Below, one piece after another: positions 1-11,049 of a DNA stretch of 27,958 nt. This DNA is from Bacillota bacterium (GTDB lineage: Bacteria; Bacillota; Sulfobacillia; Thermaerobacterales; RSA17), in assembly GCA_017577485.1 (NCBI GenBank), contig PKRI01000029.1, positions 1 to 27,958 of the forward strand, in the 5' to 3' direction. How positions within the stretch are numbered: position 1 is the stretch's first letter; each line of letters opens with the position of its first letter. The position numbers and the translations under genes are program-made. A model generated the notes under the pieces. That model was not told where the DNA came from. It did not search any database and saw nothing but the letters and a program-made list of their open reading frames with translations.

Positions 1-540
1 GCCTACTACCAGCCGCTGGTGGAGCCGGTGGTCGACGAGCCGCTGGATGCGGGCGGTGGTGCGGCAGGCGATGCGGGCCCCGATGGGAACAGCGGTGGGG
101 GCGGCGGTGCGGGCAGTGCCGGCGCCGCCGGCGACGCCGCGGTGCGCCTGGAGCGGCTCAAGGCCGCCAGGCTCACGGGCCTGACCGCGGCCGATCCCCG
201 GGTGATCCGGGCCATGGACGCCGAGACCGGCGCCGGCGTGTCGCCGCTGGTGGACGCAGGCCTCAACAAGGACGGGACACCCCGCAAGTCCCCCCGGGTG
301 GTGCCCCGGGAGCACCTGCAGCACCTGCTGGAGTTCGTTCGGGGGCGCATGGCCGAACTGGCCGCCGGCGTGCTGTCGGGCCGCGTGGCGCCCCAGCCCT
401 ACCGCTGGCCTGACGGCAGCGTCCCCTGCAGGTACTGTCCCTACAAGCCCGTCTGCCGGTTCGAGGGGGCGCACGGCTTCCACCGGCACCTGGCGCCCGT
501 GGACCCCAACGTCTTCTGGCGCGAGGTGACGGGCTCGTGA
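1..540 (+). CDS. addB: ATP-dependent helicase/nuclease subunit B, C-terminal part (AddB)
   Basis: Partial: the reading frame is open from the first base, so the N-terminal part lies outside the window. AddB is the partner of AddA in the AddAB complex, which resects double-strand breaks for RecA in bacteria that lack RecBCD. The visible end carries the Cys motif CRYCPYKPVC (Cys codons at 427, 436 and 454). This is three of the four ligands of the AddB 4Fe-4S cluster that staples the C-terminal nuclease domain; the fourth would be upstream. A family-typical segment (LNKDGTPRKSPRVVPREHL) precedes it. A Gly/Ala-rich low-complexity insertion at about 50-140 is not typical of the family and probably reflects high GC. 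The stop overlaps the addA start (GTGA), indicating translational coupling. The identity is firm from the motif plus the adjacent addA. Confidence 0.93.
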   Translation, partial: AYYQPLVEPVVDEPLDAGGGAAGDAGPDGNSGGGGGAGSAGAAGDAAVRLERLKAARLTGLTAADPRVIRAMDAETGAGVSPLVDAGLNKDGTPRKSPRVVPREHLQHLLEFVRGRMAELAAGVLSGRVAPQPYRWPDGSVPCRYCPYKPVCRFEGAHGFHRHLAPVDPNVFWREVTGS

Positions 541-3500
541 GCGGCGTTCACTGGACGGAACGGCAGCGCCAGGCCATCGAGGCGCGGGGCGCCGACCTGC
601 TGGTTTCGGCGGGTGCCGGCGCCGGCAAGACCGCCGTGCTGGTGGAGCGCATCTTCCGGCGCATCACTGATCCCGACGATCCCGTGGACGTGGACCGCCT
701 GCTGGTGGTGACGTTCACCGAGGCCGCCGCCGCCGAGATGCGCCAGCGCATCGCCCGCCGCCTGGCCGAGCGCCTGGCCGAGGACCCCGGCGACCAGCGC
801 CTGGCCGTCCAGGCGGCGCTGCTGCCGCGGGCCCAGATCTCGACGCTGCACGCCTTCTGCCTGCGGGTCTGCCGTCTGCAGTTCCACCTGGCCGGCATGG
901 ACCCGTCGTTCCGGGTCCTCGATGAGGACGAGGCCCAACTGCTGCGCTACGAAACGGTGGACCAGATCCTGGAGCGGCGGTTCGCCGCCGGCGACGAGGA
1001 CTTCCTGGACCTGGCCCGGCGGTTCGGCGGCCGCACGGGGCAGGGCCTGGCCAACCTGATCCTGCGGGTGCACGAGTTCGCCGCCACCCAGGTGGACCCC
1101 GACGGCTGGCTGGACCGAGCGCTGGCGCTGCTGGCGCCGCCGGAGGTGGAGCAGCGCGATGCCGGGCAGGATGCCGGGGTGGGGGCCGCGCAGCGTGACG
1201 GTCCGGCGGCCGGCCATCCGCTGCTGGACGAGGCGCGGGCGGCGGCGGCGGTACGGGTGGAGCAGGCCCTGTGGCGAATTCGCCACGCCCAGGCCCTGGC
1301 GTCGCTGCCGGACGGTCCCGCCGGCTACCTGGACCGCCTGGCCGAAGACGCCGCCATGTTGGAGCACCTGGTCCACTGCCTCAAGAACCGGCCCTGGGAC
1401 GAGGCGGCCGCGGCGCTGCGGGCCGCCGCCTTCAAATCCCTGCCGCGGTCCGGCCAGGACGCTGCCGCCGAACTCAAGGACCAGGTCCGCGGCCTGCGCG
1501 ACAAGGCCAAGGAGATGATCCGGTCGCTGCAGCAGTCGGTGCTGGCCCGTCCCCTGGCCCGGCAGGCGGCCGACCTGGCGGCGGTGCGGCGCAGCGCCGC
1601 CGTGCTGGTGGACCTGGTGCGGGAGTTCGACGCCGCCTACCGGGCGGCCAAGGAGGCCCTGGCGGCCGCCGACTTCAACGACCTGGAGCGGGGCTGCCTG
1701 CGGGTGCTGGAGGCTGGCGGCGACCCCGGGGATTTCGCCGAGATCGTGGTGGACGAGTACCAGGACATCAATCCGGTGCAGGATGCCATCCTGGAACGGC
1801 TGGCGGCCCTGGGCCAGGGGCGCCGCCGCTTCATGGTGGGCGACCTGAAGCAGAGCATCTACCGCTTCCGGCTGGCCGACCCCACCATCTTCCTGAAGCG
1901 GCACCGCACCTACCGGCCCGAGGCCGGGGCGGAGGAACGGCGCATCGACCTGCCTGAGAACTTCCGCAGCCGCGCGTCGGTGCTGGACGCGGTGAACTTC
2001 GTCTTCGCCCAGTTGTTCCCCACCGGGGTGGGGGGCGTCCCCTACGGCGAGGAGGCGGCCCTGAAGCCTGGGCTTCCGTACCCCCCGCCCGAGGCGGCGG
2101 TGGAGGTCCACATCCTGGAGCGGGACCCGGGGTTGCTGCGCGAGGCGGCAAAGGCGCTGCGGGAGCGGGACCCGAACCCGCAGGCCGGGGCCGGGGATGC
2201 GGGCGGGGCGGGCCGCAGGGAGGACAGTCCCCCGGGGGAGGACAGTCCCCAGGTCACCGGCGAGAACCTGCGCTCCGAGGAGCGGGAGGCGGCGCTGGCG
2301 GCAAGGCTTATCGCCCGCATGCTGGGCCTGGACGGCCGCCGGCCGGACCGGGTGTGGGACCCGCGGTCGGAAGCCTGGCGGGACCTGGCGCCCGGCGATG
2401 TGGCCATCCTGCTGCGCTCGCCCCGCTACCGGGCGGCGGCCTTTGTGGAAGCCCTGACGGCGGCGGGCATCCCGGCGCGGGCCGACCTGCGCACCGGCTA
2501 CCTGGATTCCCTGGAGGTGTCCACAGTCCTCAGCCTGCTGCAGGTGCTGGACAACCCGCGGCAGGACATCCCGCTGGCGGCCGTGCTGCACTCGCCCCTG
2601 GTGGGCCTGGACGCCGCCGGCCTGGCCCGGGTGCGCCTGGCCGCTCCCGACGGGGACTTTTACGACGCCTGCCGGGCCGCCGGCATCGAGGCCGTGGACC
2701 GCTTCCTGGAGCGGATGGAGCGGTGGCGCACCGCCGCCCGCCGCGGCCCGCTGGGCGACCTGCTGTGGCGCATCTACCAGGAAACCGGGTTCCTGGAGTA
2801 CGCCGGCGGCATGCCGGGCGGCGCCCAGCGCCGCGCCAACCTGGAGCGGCTGCTGGAGTTGGCCCGGGCCTTCGACGGCTTCGCCCGGCAGGGCCTGCAC
2901 CGCTTCCTGCGCTTCGTGGAGCGGCTCAAGGAGCGGCAGGCCGACGTGGGGACCGTCACCCCGGCGGCTTCGGCCGGCGACGCCGTGCAGGTCCTCAGCA
3001 TCCACCAGAGCAAGGGGCTGGAGTTCCCGGTGGTGCTGGTGGCGGACCTGGGCCGCGAGTTCAACCGCGACGACCTGGGGGCGCCGGTGCTGCTGCACCG
3101 GGACCTGGGCCTGGCGCCGCGCCTGGTGGACCCCCAGCGCGGCACCCGGTCCGACCCGGCGGCCCGCGAGGCGCTGAAGCACCGGCTGTGGGCCGAGTCC
3201 CTGGCCGAGGAGATGCGGGTGCTGTACGTGGCCATGACCCGGGCCCGGGAGCGCCTGATCCTGCTGGGGTCGGTGCGCGACGTGCCGTCGGCCCTGCAGC
3301 GCTGGTGCTCGCTGGTGCAGCACCCCGAGACGCCGCTGCCCGACGGCTACCTGCTGGAGGCGTCCAGTTTCCTGGACCTGCTGGGCCCCTGCCTGGCCCG
3401 GCACCGTCACGGCGCGCCGCTGCGGCAGGCGGCGCCCGCGGCGCTGCTGCCCGCCCACCGGCGGCTGTTTGACGACCCGTCGCGCTGGGACGTCCACGTG

Positions 3501-4469
3501 TGGCGCGCCGAGCAGGCGGTGAGGCTGGTGCCGCCGTCCCCGGCGCAGGAAGGCGGCCTGGACGGTGTCTGGGACCGGCTGTGCCGCGGCGAGCCCGTGG
3601 ACCTGCCCCGCGACGGGGACGGCGCGGAACGGGCCCGGGAAGCGGAGCGGGACCTGGACCGCCGGCTGCAGTGGTCGCCGCCCTGGGCGCCCCTGGGCCG
3701 CCTGCCCGCCAAGACCAGCGTCACCGAGTTGAAGGCGGCGGCGGGCCGCGACGCGGCGGCGGCCGCCGCCGCGTCGGAGCCCGAGGCCTCACCCGAGGCG
3801 TCCCCCGAGGCTGCCGGGGAGGAGGAGCCTGCCGCCCAGTGGCTGCCGCCTGCCCCCTGGCAGGCGGAACTGCCCCGGATCGACCTCGGCGGCGATGGGG
3901 GTCCCCCGGCCGCCGGTGCCCGCCGGCGGGGGACCGTCACCCACCTGATCCTGCAGCACCTGGACCTGTCGCGGCCCCTGGACGCCGCGGGCATCGCCGC
4001 CCAGGTGAAAGGCCTGGTGGCCCGGCAGGTGCTGTCGCCCGGCGACGCGGACCTGGTGCCGGTCCGCCGGCTGGCCCGGTTCTTCGCCTCGCCCCTGGGC
4101 CGGCGCATGCGGTCCGCCGCGGGTCTGCGGCGCGAGGTGCCCTTCCTGATGCGGCTGCCGGCCGCCGAGGTCCACGGCGACGCGGCTGCCGCGCCGGAAC
4201 TGCAAACCGCACTGCAATCCGAATGGGTCCTGGTGCAGGGCGTCGTCGATGCCCTGTGGCGCGAGCCCCACGGCCTGGTGCTGGTGGACTTCAAGACGGA
4301 CCGGGTGACGGGGGACGCGGCGGCGCTGGCGGCCGAGCGGGGCTACGACCGCCAGCTTCGCATGTACGCCCGGGCCGTGGCCGCGGCCTACGGCGAGCCG
4401 GCGGCCGAGGCCTATGCCGTGTTCCTGGACACCGGCGACGTGGTGCCGGTGGCGGTGTTTCTGCGGTGA
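537..4469 (+). CDS. addA: ATP-dependent helicase/nuclease subunit A (AddA)
   Basis: UvrD-like superfamily 1 helicase fused to a RecB-type nuclease, the motor and a nuclease of AddAB. Visible motifs: Q-motif WTERQRQAIEARG near residue 6, Walker A GAGAGKT at about 26-32, Walker B VDEYQD at about 404, motif III GDLKQSIYRFR at about 435, motif V LSIHQSKGLEFP at about 820, motif VI YVAMTRARE at about 897. The C-terminal PD-(D/E)XK nuclease shows GTVTHLILQHL near 1132 and VLVDFKTD near 1249, which contains the catalytic D-x-K. At 1310 aa it is somewhat longer than typical AddA (about 1230 aa). The extra length is partly Ala/Glu/Pro-rich linkers, at about 550-585 and between helicase and nuclease (about 1070-1110). 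The GTG start at 537 overlaps the addB stop by four bases, so the two are translationally coupled. Functional residues appear intact. Confidence 0.97.
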   Translation: MSGVHWTERQRQAIEARGADLLVSAGAGAGKTAVLVERIFRRITDPDDPVDVDRLLVVTFTEAAAAEMRQRIARRLAERLAEDPGDQRLAVQAALLPRAQISTLHAFCLRVCRLQFHLAGMDPSFRVLDEDEAQLLRYETVDQILERRFAAGDEDFLDLARRFGGRTGQGLANLILRVHEFAATQVDPDGWLDRALALLAPPEVEQRDAGQDAGVGAAQRDGPAAGHPLLDEARAAAAVRVEQALWRIRHAQALASLPDGPAGYLDRLAEDAAMLEHLVHCLKNRPWDEAAAALRAAAFKSLPRSGQDAAAELKDQVRGLRDKAKEMIRSLQQSVLARPLARQAADLAAVRRSAAVLVDLVREFDAAYRAAKEALAAADFNDLERGCLRVLEAGGDPGDFAEIVVDEYQDINPVQDAILERLAALGQGRRRFMVGDLKQSIYRFRLADPTIFLKRHRTYRPEAGAEERRIDLPENFRSRASVLDAVNFVFAQLFPTGVGGVPYGEEAALKPGLPYPPPEAAVEVHILERDPGLLREAAKALRERDPNPQAGAGDAGGAGRREDSPPGEDSPQVTGENLRSEEREAALAARLIARMLGLDGRRPDRVWDPRSEAWRDLAPGDVAILLRSPRYRAAAFVEALTAAGIPARADLRTGYLDSLEVSTVLSLLQVLDNPRQDIPLAAVLHSPLVGLDAAGLARVRLAAPDGDFYDACRAAGIEAVDRFLERMERWRTAARRGPLGDLLWRIYQETGFLEYAGGMPGGAQRRANLERLLELARAFDGFARQGLHRFLRFVERLKERQADVGTVTPAASAGDAVQVLSIHQSKGLEFPVVLVADLGREFNRDDLGAPVLLHRDLGLAPRLVDPQRGTRSDPAAREALKHRLWAESLAEEMRVLYVAMTRARERLILLGSVRDVPSALQRWCSLVQHPETPLPDGYLLEASSFLDLLGPCLARHRHGAPLRQAAPAALLPAHRRLFDDPSRWDVHVWRAEQAVRLVPPSPAQEGGLDGVWDRLCRGEPVDLPRDGDGAERAREAERDLDRRLQWSPPWAPLGRLPAKTSVTELKAAAGRDAAAAAAASEPEASPEASPEAAGEEEPAAQWLPPAPWQAELPRIDLGGDGGPPAAGARRRGTVTHLILQHLDLSRPLDAAGIAAQVKGLVARQVLSPGDADLVPVRRLARFFASPLGRRMRSAAGLRREVPFLMRLPAAEVHGDAAAAPELQTALQSEWVLVQGVVDALWREPHGLVLVDFKTDRVTGDAAALAAERGYDRQLRMYARAVAAAYGEPAAEAYAVFLDTGDVVPVAVFLR

Positions 4470-4488
4470 CTCACCCGAGGCGGGTGAC
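4470..4488. terminator. Short hairpin at the convergent addA / small-gene junction
   Basis: TCACCCG (4471-4477), loop AGG, CGGGTGA (4481-4487) form a perfect 7-bp stem exactly where addA ends and the minus-strand small gene ends, only 1 bp apart. It overlaps the 3' end of the minus-strand coding sequence. No T-tract follows on either strand, so termination is only a suggestion. Confidence 0.3.
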
Positions 4489-4761
4489 CAGGTGACGGAC
4501 CGGGCCAGGCCAGTCGTCCAGGCAGTTCTTGCAGTAGGACACCCGGCGGCCCCGGTTCAGGGCGTCCCGGACCTCGCTGACCAGTTGACGGTCCTCTTCG
4601 AGGAGGATCCGCTCCGTTGATCGGTCGGTATGGGGACAGGTCGCGCGGTGGATGCGCAGGTGGCCCTGGGGCGTGACCACGATCACCCAGCGGATGTCGG
4701 CCGGCACGGCAAGATCCTCCTCCAGAGGGGCGACCCTCGGTTGGTGTCGCTTTCCATTCAT
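4471..4761 (-). CDS. Small Cys/His-containing protein of unknown function
   Basis: 96 residues, start chosen at the ATG at 4761 because AAGGGG lies about 4 nt upstream; a longer frame would add 14 residues (start 4803) without a clear ribosome binding site and would crowd the acnA promoter. No signal peptide or membrane helix. A short beta-like stretch (WVIVVTPQGHLRIH) is followed by HRATCPHT and, about 35 residues later, YCKNCL. The arrangement His-x3-Cys-x-His ... Cys-x2-Cys could bind a metal ion such as zinc, resembling small treble-clef or Ada-type metal sites; this is inference. It is divergent from acnA and ends 1 bp from the addA stop, so it is a separate minus-strand unit. It is real judged by its ribosome binding site and non-random composition, but I do not recognise the family. 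Confidence 0.7.
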   Translation of the reverse strand: MNGKRHQPRVAPLEEDLAVPADIRWVIVVTPQGHLRIHRATCPHTDRSTERILLEEDRQLVSEVRDALNRGRRVSYCKNCLDDWPGPVRHLVTRLG

Positions 4762-4827
4762 TGTACCCCTTCGTCCCGATCCAGGGAATCGAATGGCGGC
4801 CATGTGTTATGGTGGTAGCAGTGGCGG

Positions 4828-7590
<2,763 letters not shown>

Positions 7591-7645
7591 CGGCGGCGGC
7601 GCGGTGCCGCGGCTTACGCCACGGATGGTCGTTTGAATGGTCGAG

Positions 7646-7690
7646 CGGCCGGCCGGCCGCGGCCAGGGAGCCGCGCGGCCGGCCGCGGTG
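7646..7690 (+). promoter_or_regulatory. Strong GC hairpin in the acnA-thiolase spacer
   Basis: The 13-bp sequence CGGCCGGCCGCGG occurs twice (7650-7662 and 7676-7688). The segment between can fold on itself: CGCGGC pairs with GCCGCG, and GGCCGGCC on each side extends the stem after a 2-nt bulge. No T-tract follows, so it is not a classic intrinsic terminator. It could be an attenuating or stabilising leader structure for the thiolase gene, or the 3' end of acnA mRNA. The rest of the 228-bp spacer (7591-7818) holds no convincing gene. Confidence 0.35.
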
Positions 7691-7818
7691 TATCTTCGGT
7701 GGGCGGCCGGCGTGTTCGGGCTTCCGGCGGCCTGCAGTGCCCGCCGGGTGAGGGCGCGGCGCGTTCCGCCGGAGTGGGACACACGGCTGCATGCGGTGAC
7801 CTGCGGGGAGGTATCGCC

Positions 7819-9006
7819 GTGAGAGAGGTCGTCATCGTCGACGGCGTGCGCACCGCCATCGGCACCTTCGGCGGCTCGCTGCGCGACGCGCACCCCTCGG
7901 ACCTGGGTGCGGTGGTCATCGCCGAGGCCCTGCGCCGCGCCGGGGTGGAGCCCGAGCGCGTCGAGGACGTGGTCATGGGCTGCGTGGGCCAGATCGCCGA
8001 GAACGCCTACATCGCCCGGACCTGCGCCGTCAAGGCCGGGATCCCGGCCGAGCGCAACGCCGTCAGCGTCAACCGCCTGTGCAGTTCCGGGCTGGAGGCG
8101 GTGCTCACGGCGGCCCGCGCCATCCGCGCCGGCGACATCGACGTGGCCGTGGCCGGCGGCGTCGAGAACATGAGCCAGCTTCCTTTCTATGTGCGCCGCG
8201 CCCGCTGGGGGCAGATGCGCATGGGCCACGAGCAGCTGGAGGACGGGCTGATCACCATGCTGTCGGACCCCTTCGGCCACGGCCACATGGGCCTCACCGC
8301 CGAGCGGGTGGCCGAGAAGTACGGCATCAGCCGCGAGGACCAGGACCAGTTCGCCCTGCGCAGCCACCAGCGGGCGGTGCGGGCCATCGATGCCGGCGAG
8401 TTCGCCGCGGAGATCGTGCCCGTGCAGGTTCCGGATCCTCGGCGGCGGGGTGAAACCGTCACCTTTGCCGTCGATGAGCACCCGCGGCGGGACACGTCGC
8501 TGGAGCAGCTGGCCCGGCTGCGGCCGGTGTTCCGCGAGGGCGGGACCGTGACCGCCGGAAACTCGGCCGGCGTTAACGACGGGGCCGCCGCCGTGGTGGT
8601 GATGGGCGCGGACACGGCCCAGCGGTTGGGCCTCAAGCCGCGGCTGCGGCTGGTGGCCTCGGCCATGGCCGGTATCGACCCGGCCTACATGGGTTACGCG
8701 CCGACCTACGCCATCCCGCGGGTGCTGAAGCGCGCCGGCCTGACCCTGGACGACATGGACGTGGTGGAACTGAACGAGGCCTTCGCGGCGCAGGCGCTGG
8801 CCGTCATCCGCGACGCCGGGCTCGATCCCGAGCGGACCAACCCCAACGGCGGCGCCATTGCCCTGGGACACCCGGTGGGCGCCACTGCCTGCATCCTGGT
8901 GGTCAAGGTGATGCACTACCTGGAGCGCCACGGCGGGCGCTACGGCATGGTGACCATGTGCGTGGGCGGGGGCCAGGGCCTGGCCGCCATCTTCGAAAGG
9001 ATCTAG
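7819..9006 (+). CDS. Acetyl-CoA C-acetyltransferase (thiolase)
   Basis: Thiolase-family enzyme of 395 aa, joining two acetyl-CoA to acetoacetyl-CoA or cleaving 3-ketoacyl-CoA. Catalytic residues are clear: nucleophile Cys88 in NRLCSSGLEAV, His351 in GGAIALGHPVGATA and the second Cys381 in MCVGGGQGLAA, all at positions normal for the family; NEAFAAQALAV lies between. The reading frame is open upstream to 7633, but GTG 7819 is chosen: GGGGAGGT ends 6 nt before it and the protein then begins REVVIVDGVRTAIG, the usual thiolase N-terminus. It is separated from acnA by 228 bp and probably has its own control. Biosynthetic (ketone or polyhydroxybutyrate precursor) and degradative (fatty acid) roles cannot be told apart from sequence; no partner beta-oxidation genes lie beside it. 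Confidence 0.94.
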   Translation: MREVVIVDGVRTAIGTFGGSLRDAHPSDLGAVVIAEALRRAGVEPERVEDVVMGCVGQIAENAYIARTCAVKAGIPAERNAVSVNRLCSSGLEAVLTAARAIRAGDIDVAVAGGVENMSQLPFYVRRARWGQMRMGHEQLEDGLITMLSDPFGHGHMGLTAERVAEKYGISREDQDQFALRSHQRAVRAIDAGEFAAEIVPVQVPDPRRRGETVTFAVDEHPRRDTSLEQLARLRPVFREGGTVTAGNSAGVNDGAAAVVVMGADTAQRLGLKPRLRLVASAMAGIDPAYMGYAPTYAIPRVLKRAGLTLDDMDVVELNEAFAAQALAVIRDAGLDPERTNPNGGAIALGHPVGATACILVVKVMHYLERHGGRYGMVTMCVGGGQGLAAIFERI

Positions 9007-9009
9007 ACC

Positions 9010-9039
9010 GGCCGTCCATGGGGCTTCCCCGGCCTTTTT
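9010..9039 (+). terminator. Probable intrinsic terminator after the thiolase gene
   Basis: GGCC (9010-9013) pairs with GGCC (9031-9034) around an inner GGGG-CTT-CCCC hairpin (9020-9030, six unpaired bases on the left side), followed directly by TTTTT (9035-9039). It begins 4 nt after the thiolase stop. Confidence 0.5.
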
Positions 9040-9073
9040 CCGGCCTTAACGCGGCCTTCTCTCCGCGGCTCGT

Positions 9074-9255
9074 TCCGATTCTGGACCTGAGACTGGTCGA
9101 TCGGTGTCGAACGGGATTCGCAGGTCCGATTTTGGGTCCTATGTGGTTGACAATAACGGGTGCGGGGGCGCTAGTTTACATAAGTAGATCGAAGGACGTG
9201 CCAATTTCGCGCCGGGACCCGTTTTCCGGGACCAACAGGTCCAATTTTCGGCCAG
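9074..9255 (+). repeat. Intergenic element, copy 1 (divergent), upstream of htrA
   Basis: Degenerate copies of a TCYGATNTTGGRCCT-like motif begin at 9074 (TCCGATTCTGGACCT), 9125 (TCCGATTTTGGGTCC) and 9240 (TCCAATTTTCGGCCA). The expected third copy at 9189 is weak. Spacing is 51, then 64 plus 51, matching copies 2-4 except for one extra base. The right central box is conserved (ACATAAGTAG, 9178-9187). The left box is replaced by a sequence starting TTGACA (9147), which with TAGTTT (9172, 19-bp spacer) could be a weak sigma-70-type promoter for htrA. No gene is seen between the thiolase stop and the htrA start (9007-9488) apart from this element and the terminator. Confidence 0.6.
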
Positions 9256-9488
9256 GTCCTTTTCGAACAACGTCCTTTCAGTTCCGTTTCAGGATGGGGG
9301 CCTAGGATGGTGCCCGGGCGGCGCGGCCGTGCCCGGGCCCTGCGAATTGACGCCGACCCCACGCTTGTTTGAAAGACACCGGGCCCGGCGCACGGCTGCG
9401 CCCAGGCTGTGCGACGGGGTTTTGTGAGCGGCTTCTCGGTCCGTTGCGAGACGTCAGCGAGAGCAGCAGAGGGAGAGAAGGTGGCCTG

Positions 9489-11024
9489 ATGTCGGGCGAT
9501 CCCGAGCGGGACATGGAACCGGAGCCCCGCCCAGCGGATGCACACCAGCCGCAAACGCCGGGTGCGCACGAGCCCGGGAGCGGCACGACGGGGGACGCGG
9601 CCAGAAGCGATGAAGCCGAGCCCCGGCTGCCGGATACCCCGCTGCCGGCGGACCTCGCGCCGTCGGACGTGCCGGCCGCCGACCTGCCCGCCGCAGGCGT
9701 CTCGGCGGCCGGGCCCGCAGCCGCAGCCGCGTCCGGGCCTGCCGCTGCAGCCGCGTCCGGGCCTGAAGCCGCAGCCGCGACCGGGCCCGCGGCCGCGGCA
9801 GCGCCCGCGCCGGGTTCGGAGCCGGTGCAGGGTGCCTGGCGCGTGACGGGGCCGTCCCGGAGGCGGCGCTGGCTGGCCACGTTCCTGGTGGCGGCGCTGG
9901 GCGCCGTGGCCGGCAGCGGCCTCACCATCGCGGTGCTGATGCCGGAAGCGCTGCTGGGTAGGGACGGCACCCCCGTCAGCACTGCCGCCGACACCGCCGC
10001 GGCCGAAGCGGGGAGCGGCGGGGCCCGCGCCCCGTCACCCACCCTCCGCATCAGCACCGCCGGGCCGGTGGAAAGCGTGATCGCCGACGTGGCCGAGCAG
10101 GTCAGCCCGTCGGTAGTGGCGGTCATCAACAAGCAGGAAATGCGCAGCCGCCGCAGCGGCGAGACGCGGCTGGTGGAAGCCGGCGTCGGCTCCGGCGTCA
10201 TCCTGCGGCCCGACGGCTACATCGTCACCAACTACCACGTGGTCGAAGGGGCCGACGCCATCGAGGTGGTCCTGGACGAGGACCAGCGCTGGCCCGCCGA
10301 ACTGGTGGCCCACGACTACCCCTACTCGGACCTGGCGGTCCTGAAGGTCGACGCCGGCAACCTGCCCGCGGCCGTCCTGGGCAATTCCGACAACCTGCGG
10401 CCCGGCGAGACGGTGCTGGCCATCGGCCATCCCCAGGGCCTCGACTTCTTCCGATCCGTCACCGTGGGCGTGGTCAGCGGTGTGCGCACGGACCTGCTGC
10501 AGTCTCTCCGCGACCGCACGGGCCAGTTCGCCCAGAGCCGGATCTTCGAGGTCATCCAGACCGACGCGGCCATCAGCCCCGGCAACAGCGGCGGTCCCCT
10601 GGTCAACCTGCGGGGCGAGGTCATCGGCATCAACACCCTCAAGTTCCGGTCGCCGGGCGTGGAGGGCATGGGCTTCGCCCTGGCCAGCAACGAGGTGGCC
10701 CGGGTGGTCGAGGACCTGATCCGGCAGGGCTACGTCACGCGCCCGGCGCTGGGCGTCACGGTGGAGTCCCCCGTGTTTGACGAGGACGTTTTCACCGGCG
10801 AGGGCGTCCGGGTCACCGCCGTCCAGCCCGGCAGCGGCGCCGAGCGGGCGGGCATCCAGCCCGGCGACGTCATCGTGGCGGTGCAGGGCGAGGAAGTCCG
10901 CACCTTCACCGAACTGATCAAGGCGGTCAACCGCTACCGCGTGGGTGACGTGGTTACCGTCACCGTGGAGCGGGACGGCCGGCGCCTCGACCTGCAGGTC
11001 GAACTGGGCCAGCTTCAGAGTTAG
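9489..11024 (+). CDS. HtrA/DegP-like membrane-anchored serine protease
   Basis: Trypsin-like protease with a C-terminal PDZ domain that degrades misfolded proteins outside the membrane. Start at ATG 9489: AAGGTGG lies 5 nt upstream; the open frame from 9369 lacks a site and would begin with unlike sequence. Order of parts: a disordered Ala/Pro/Gly-rich cytoplasmic N-terminus (residues 1-125) including three 8-residue repeats of the type AAAAASGP; one membrane helix (about 129-150) after basic RRRRW; the protease domain with His250 (NYHVV), Asp281 (SDLAVLKVD) and Ser367 (SPGNSGGPLVN), a complete triad; one PDZ domain (about 417-508). Its 511 aa are usual apart from the long N-tail. It is first in a six-gene set and directly upstream of a two-component system, as htrA-type genes often are (B. 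subtilis CssRS controls htrA; the mycobacterial MprAB/pepD locus is analogous). Confidence 0.94.
   Translation: MSGDPERDMEPEPRPADAHQPQTPGAHEPGSGTTGDAARSDEAEPRLPDTPLPADLAPSDVPAADLPAAGVSAAGPAAAAASGPAAAAASGPEAAAATGPAAAAAPAPGSEPVQGAWRVTGPSRRRRWLATFLVAALGAVAGSGLTIAVLMPEALLGRDGTPVSTAADTAAAEAGSGGARAPSPTLRISTAGPVESVIADVAEQVSPSVVAVINKQEMRSRRSGETRLVEAGVGSGVILRPDGYIVTNYHVVEGADAIEVVLDEDQRWPAELVAHDYPYSDLAVLKVDAGNLPAAVLGNSDNLRPGETVLAIGHPQGLDFFRSVTVGVVSGVRTDLLQSLRDRTGQFAQSRIFEVIQTDAAISPGNSGGPLVNLRGEVIGINTLKFRSPGVEGMGFALASNEVARVVEDLIRQGYVTRPALGVTVESPVFDEDVFTGEGVRVTAVQPGSGAERAGIQPGDVIVAVQGEEVRTFTELIKAVNRYRVGDVVTVTVERDGRRLDLQVELGQLQS
9717..9788 (+). repeat. Three tandem 24-bp repeats inside the HtrA-like gene
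   Basis: Units at 9717-9740, 9741-9764 and 9765-9788, each ending in CGGGCCY, encode an 8-residue Ala-rich repeat in the cytoplasmic tail. Multiples of three keep the frame, so copy number could vary without breaking the gene. Confidence 0.75.
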
Positions 11025-11049
11025 GATTACGGCTGGAGGTTCCGGCTGT

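Noticed and set aside
441..3497. A 1018-codon open frame antisense to addA
   Set aside because: Gln/Arg/Gly/His-rich composition of a shadow frame in GC-rich DNA; addA on the other strand has every family motif.
7633..7818. Extended N-terminus for the thiolase
   Set aside because: The upstream residues are low-complexity, while GTG 7819 has a strong ribosome binding site and gives the normal thiolase start.
9369..9488. Extended N-terminus for the HtrA-like protease
   Set aside because: No ribosome binding site at the earlier start and no resemblance to a signal or tail; ATG 9489 is well placed.
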